This document shows positions 4,938-7,012 of a DNA stretch of 7,012 nt, one piece after another; position 1 is the first letter of the stretch; every line of letters starts with the position of its first letter. The notes beneath the pieces were generated by a model that worked only from the letters and a program-made list of their open reading frames with translations, was not told where the DNA came from and ran no database searches. Origin of the DNA: a bacterium (GTDB lineage Bacteria; AUK180); the NCBI GenBank assembly GCA_021162505.1, contig JAGGYO010000304.1, positions 1 through 7,012 of the forward strand. The letters are read 5' to 3'. The translations under genes were made by a program, and so were the position numbers.

Positions 4938-7012
4938 ATGAATAGAACCGAATCGATCAAACTCATAAAAGAGGTATTTGAAGCTCCTTTTAATGAGGAT
5001 ACATTTAGGAGATTTACAAGGGAACTTTTTAACCATTATGAAGAAGATGAAAGTGACTTCGGAAAAAAGGGTTATTACGGTGCTTATATTAAAGCACCTT
5101 ATGACCATTCAATAAAAAGTTATAAGAGGGTCGGTAAATATTTTGATCCCGATAAAAAAGAGATAGATATACTAATTGTAGAGATGAAAAGCGGACATTC
5201 AATAGAAAGGGCAAGAAGCACTCAAAGAAATTTTATAAGAAATTATCTAAATTTCGGTAGAGGAAATATATTAAGAGATGCCGCTCTTGTTGCTTTTTAT
5301 TCAAAGGATAGCCCCGATTGGAGATTTTCTTATGTAAAATTGGAATATACCCTGAAGACAAAAAAAATAGAATTTACATCGGCAAAAAGATCATCATACC
5401 TTGTCGGACTAAATGAAAAAAGTCATACCGCACAAAAACAGATATTTCCGTTATTGGAAAATGAAGAAGAAATATATTTAAGTAATTTGGAAGAAGCGTT
5501 CAGTGTTGAAAAAGTAACAAAGGAATTTTTTGAAGATTATCGTTCTATTTATTTAAAATTAAAAAAATTGATTGATAAAAAAACAAAAGAAAATGAAATT
5601 ATACAAGACGAATTTATCAAAAAGAATATTGACTCATCAAATTTTTCAAAAAAATTGCTCGGGCAGATGATTTTTCTTTACTTTCTTCAAAAAAAAGGCT
5701 GGCTCGGAGTGGGCAGGGATGAAAAAGGTAGATTTAAAAAGTGGGGTGAGGGTCCAAAGAATTTTTTGGAAAGATTATGGAAAAAAGAATACCGAACTTA
5801 TAATAACTTTTATAATGAAGTATTGGAACCACTTTTTTATAATACGCTTGCCGTAGAAAATGATGATGATTACTGCGGATATTTTGATTGTAAGATACCG
5901 TTTTTAAATGGGGGACTTTTTGAACCGCTGAATAATTTCAATTGGAAAGAGGTAAAGATTCCCATTGATAATGATTTTTTCGGAGAATTATTTAAAAAAT
6001 TCAATATATTTAATTTTACAATAAAGGAAGATGAACCATTGGATAAGGATGTTGCAGTTGATCCCGAAATGCTTGGAATCATATTTGAAAGTTTAATTGA
6101 GGAAAATGAAAGAAAATCAAAGGGGGCATTTTATACTCCAAGGCAGATCGTCCACTATATGGCACAGGAAAGCATAATAAATTTCTTAGATAATAAAATA
6201 AATTACAAGGTTGAATATCTTACCGCTGGTCCTCATGGACAAAAGGATTTATTGGGAAAGTATGTTGATCCGCAAAAAGAATTATTCTCAGAAATACATA
6301 GAGAGATAATCCCAATAAAAGAAATTGAAGATTTTGTCCGAAATAGTGAAAATATTTTTGAAATGGAGTACGCAGCAAAGGATGGACTTGTTAAAAAATA
6401 TGCCGATGAATTCAAAATTTCTGAAAAAATAAGAACCAATGCGAAATTAATGGACGAAGCACTTGAAGGAATTAAGATATGTGATCCTGCTGTTGGTTCT
6501 GCTGCTTTTCCCGTTGCAATATTGCAAATTATCGTCCGGTTGAGAAGATTACTATCAATATATACGGAAGAATTTGATAAAACAAATTATTATGAACTTA
6601 AAAAACATACCATTCAAAATTCTATTTATGGAGTTGATATTGACCCAGGTGCAATAGAGATAGCAAAATTGAGGCTCTGGCTTTCTCTTGTTGTTGATGA
6701 AGAAGTTAGAGAAAAAATAACACCGCTGCCAAATCTTGAATTTAATATTATGCAGGGAAACAGTTTAATAAATAAATTTTTGGAAATTGATTTTTCAAGT
6801 GATAGATCCGACAGTTTAATCGCATCAAATACAGAAAAAAAAGCAATTAAAGAATTTGAAAAAATAAGGGATGAACTTTTTAATGAAGCACATATAAAAA
6901 GTAAAAAAACTTTGAAAAACAAAATTGATGAGATACTAATAAAATTATTTAAAGAAGAAATATCGGAAAAGAAAATAGAATATAAAAGAAGATTAAAAGA
7001 TATTGAATACAA
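4938..7012 (+). CDS. Type IIG-like restriction enzyme/adenine methyltransferase, partial
   Basis: The frame is open to the window edge, with 691 codons visible and the 3' end missing. Members of this class usually exceed 1000 residues. It probably transfers methyl from S-adenosylmethionine to adenine N6 at a specific site and may also cut unmethylated DNA. The N-terminal domain shows a PD-(D/E)XK-like motif, D77-ILIV-E82-M-K84, followed by RARSTQRNF (91-99), the layout of type IIG nuclease domains. A conserved-looking helical stretch LLGQMIFLYFLQKKGWLGV follows at 240-258. Methyltransferase motifs follow in gamma-class order: X KGAFYTPRQIVHYM (395-408), I DPAVGSAAF (516-524), II IYGVDID (563-569) and III near MQGNSLI (605-611). 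The NPPY-type motif IV is not reached. A Lys/Glu-rich, coiled-coil-like stretch fills ~645-691. Motif I has Ala where the family usually has Gly (GSGAF). The target site is unknown. It sits last in the visible operon, 20 nt after the small ORF. Confidence 0.88.
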   Translation, partial: MNRTESIKLIKEVFEAPFNEDTFRRFTRELFNHYEEDESDFGKKGYYGAYIKAPYDHSIKSYKRVGKYFDPDKKEIDILIVEMKSGHSIERARSTQRNFIRNYLNFGRGNILRDAALVAFYSKDSPDWRFSYVKLEYTLKTKKIEFTSAKRSSYLVGLNEKSHTAQKQIFPLLENEEEIYLSNLEEAFSVEKVTKEFFEDYRSIYLKLKKLIDKKTKENEIIQDEFIKKNIDSSNFSKKLLGQMIFLYFLQKKGWLGVGRDEKGRFKKWGEGPKNFLERLWKKEYRTYNNFYNEVLEPLFYNTLAVENDDDYCGYFDCKIPFLNGGLFEPLNNFNWKEVKIPIDNDFFGELFKKFNIFNFTIKEDEPLDKDVAVDPEMLGIIFESLIEENERKSKGAFYTPRQIVHYMAQESIINFLDNKINYKVEYLTAGPHGQKDLLGKYVDPQKELFSEIHREIIPIKEIEDFVRNSENIFEMEYAAKDGLVKKYADEFKISEKIRTNAKLMDEALEGIKICDPAVGSAAFPVAILQIIVRLRRLLSIYTEEFDKTNYYELKKHTIQNSIYGVDIDPGAIEIAKLRLWLSLVVDEEVREKITPLPNLEFNIMQGNSLINKFLEIDFSSDRSDSLIASNTEKKAIKEFEKIRDELFNEAHIKSKKTLKNKIDEILIKLFKEEISEKKIEYKRRLKDIEY

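Noticed and set aside
4767..5108. 113-codon open frame on the - strand spanning the junction of the AlbA_2 gene, small ORF and methylase
   Set aside because: It has no recognisable domain, lies antisense to well-supported genes and shows the Phe/Ile/Ser-rich composition expected from complementing AAA/GAA-rich codons.
6626..7012. 128-codon open frame on the - strand
   Set aside because: It lies antisense to methyltransferase motifs II-III and the Lys/Glu-rich region, and its low-complexity Ser/Phe/Leu composition is a shadow of the + strand.

Overview
The window is a strongly AT-rich stretch, rich in AAA, ATA and AGA codons, in which every recognisable gene lies on the + strand in one compact run. 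Clear Shine-Dalgarno-like motifs precede three of the four gene starts. This suggests a low-GC bacterium, or possibly an archaeon. The lineage cannot be fixed from this sequence, and no core or taxonomic marker gene is present.

Layout: (i) 1-65 is a short leader with stops in all three forward frames and no confident promoter. It contains a possible 9-residue leader peptide (40-69) whose stop overlaps the next start. (ii) 66-3299 encodes a 1077-aa fusion of an N-terminal phospholipase-D-type nuclease domain to a complete SF2/SNF2-like helicase. Its last 22 codons lie largely inside a small inverted-repeat-bounded segment (3231-3289). (iii) 3323-4816 encodes a 497-aa AlbA_2 (Schlafen-like)/HATPase_c_4 protein with a Lys-Thr-Thr-Gln tandem-repeat linker and a C-terminal winged helix. 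(iv) 4813-4917 is a 34-codon ORF overlapping the previous stop by 4 nt, with a strong ribosome binding site. (v) From 4938 past the window end runs a large type IIG-like/Eco57I-class restriction-modification enzyme. It has an N-terminal D...ExK nuclease motif followed by N6-adenine methyltransferase motifs X, I, II and III. The catalytic NPPY-type motif would lie beyond the edge.

Spacings are 23 nt, -4 nt and 20 nt with no visible terminator, so the genes probably form one operon. The likely reading is an anti-phage restriction module. The methyltransferase would mark self DNA, while the nuclease-helicase (and possibly the nuclease domain of the methyltransferase) would act on unmarked DNA. 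The AlbA_2/winged-helix protein would be a regulator, an extra component or a passenger. The set resembles DISARM or type ISP restriction in its ingredients (PLD nuclease, SNF2 helicase, adenine methylase) but distributes them over polypeptides differently. Whether it is a named system cannot be decided without searches. The system may continue beyond both edges.
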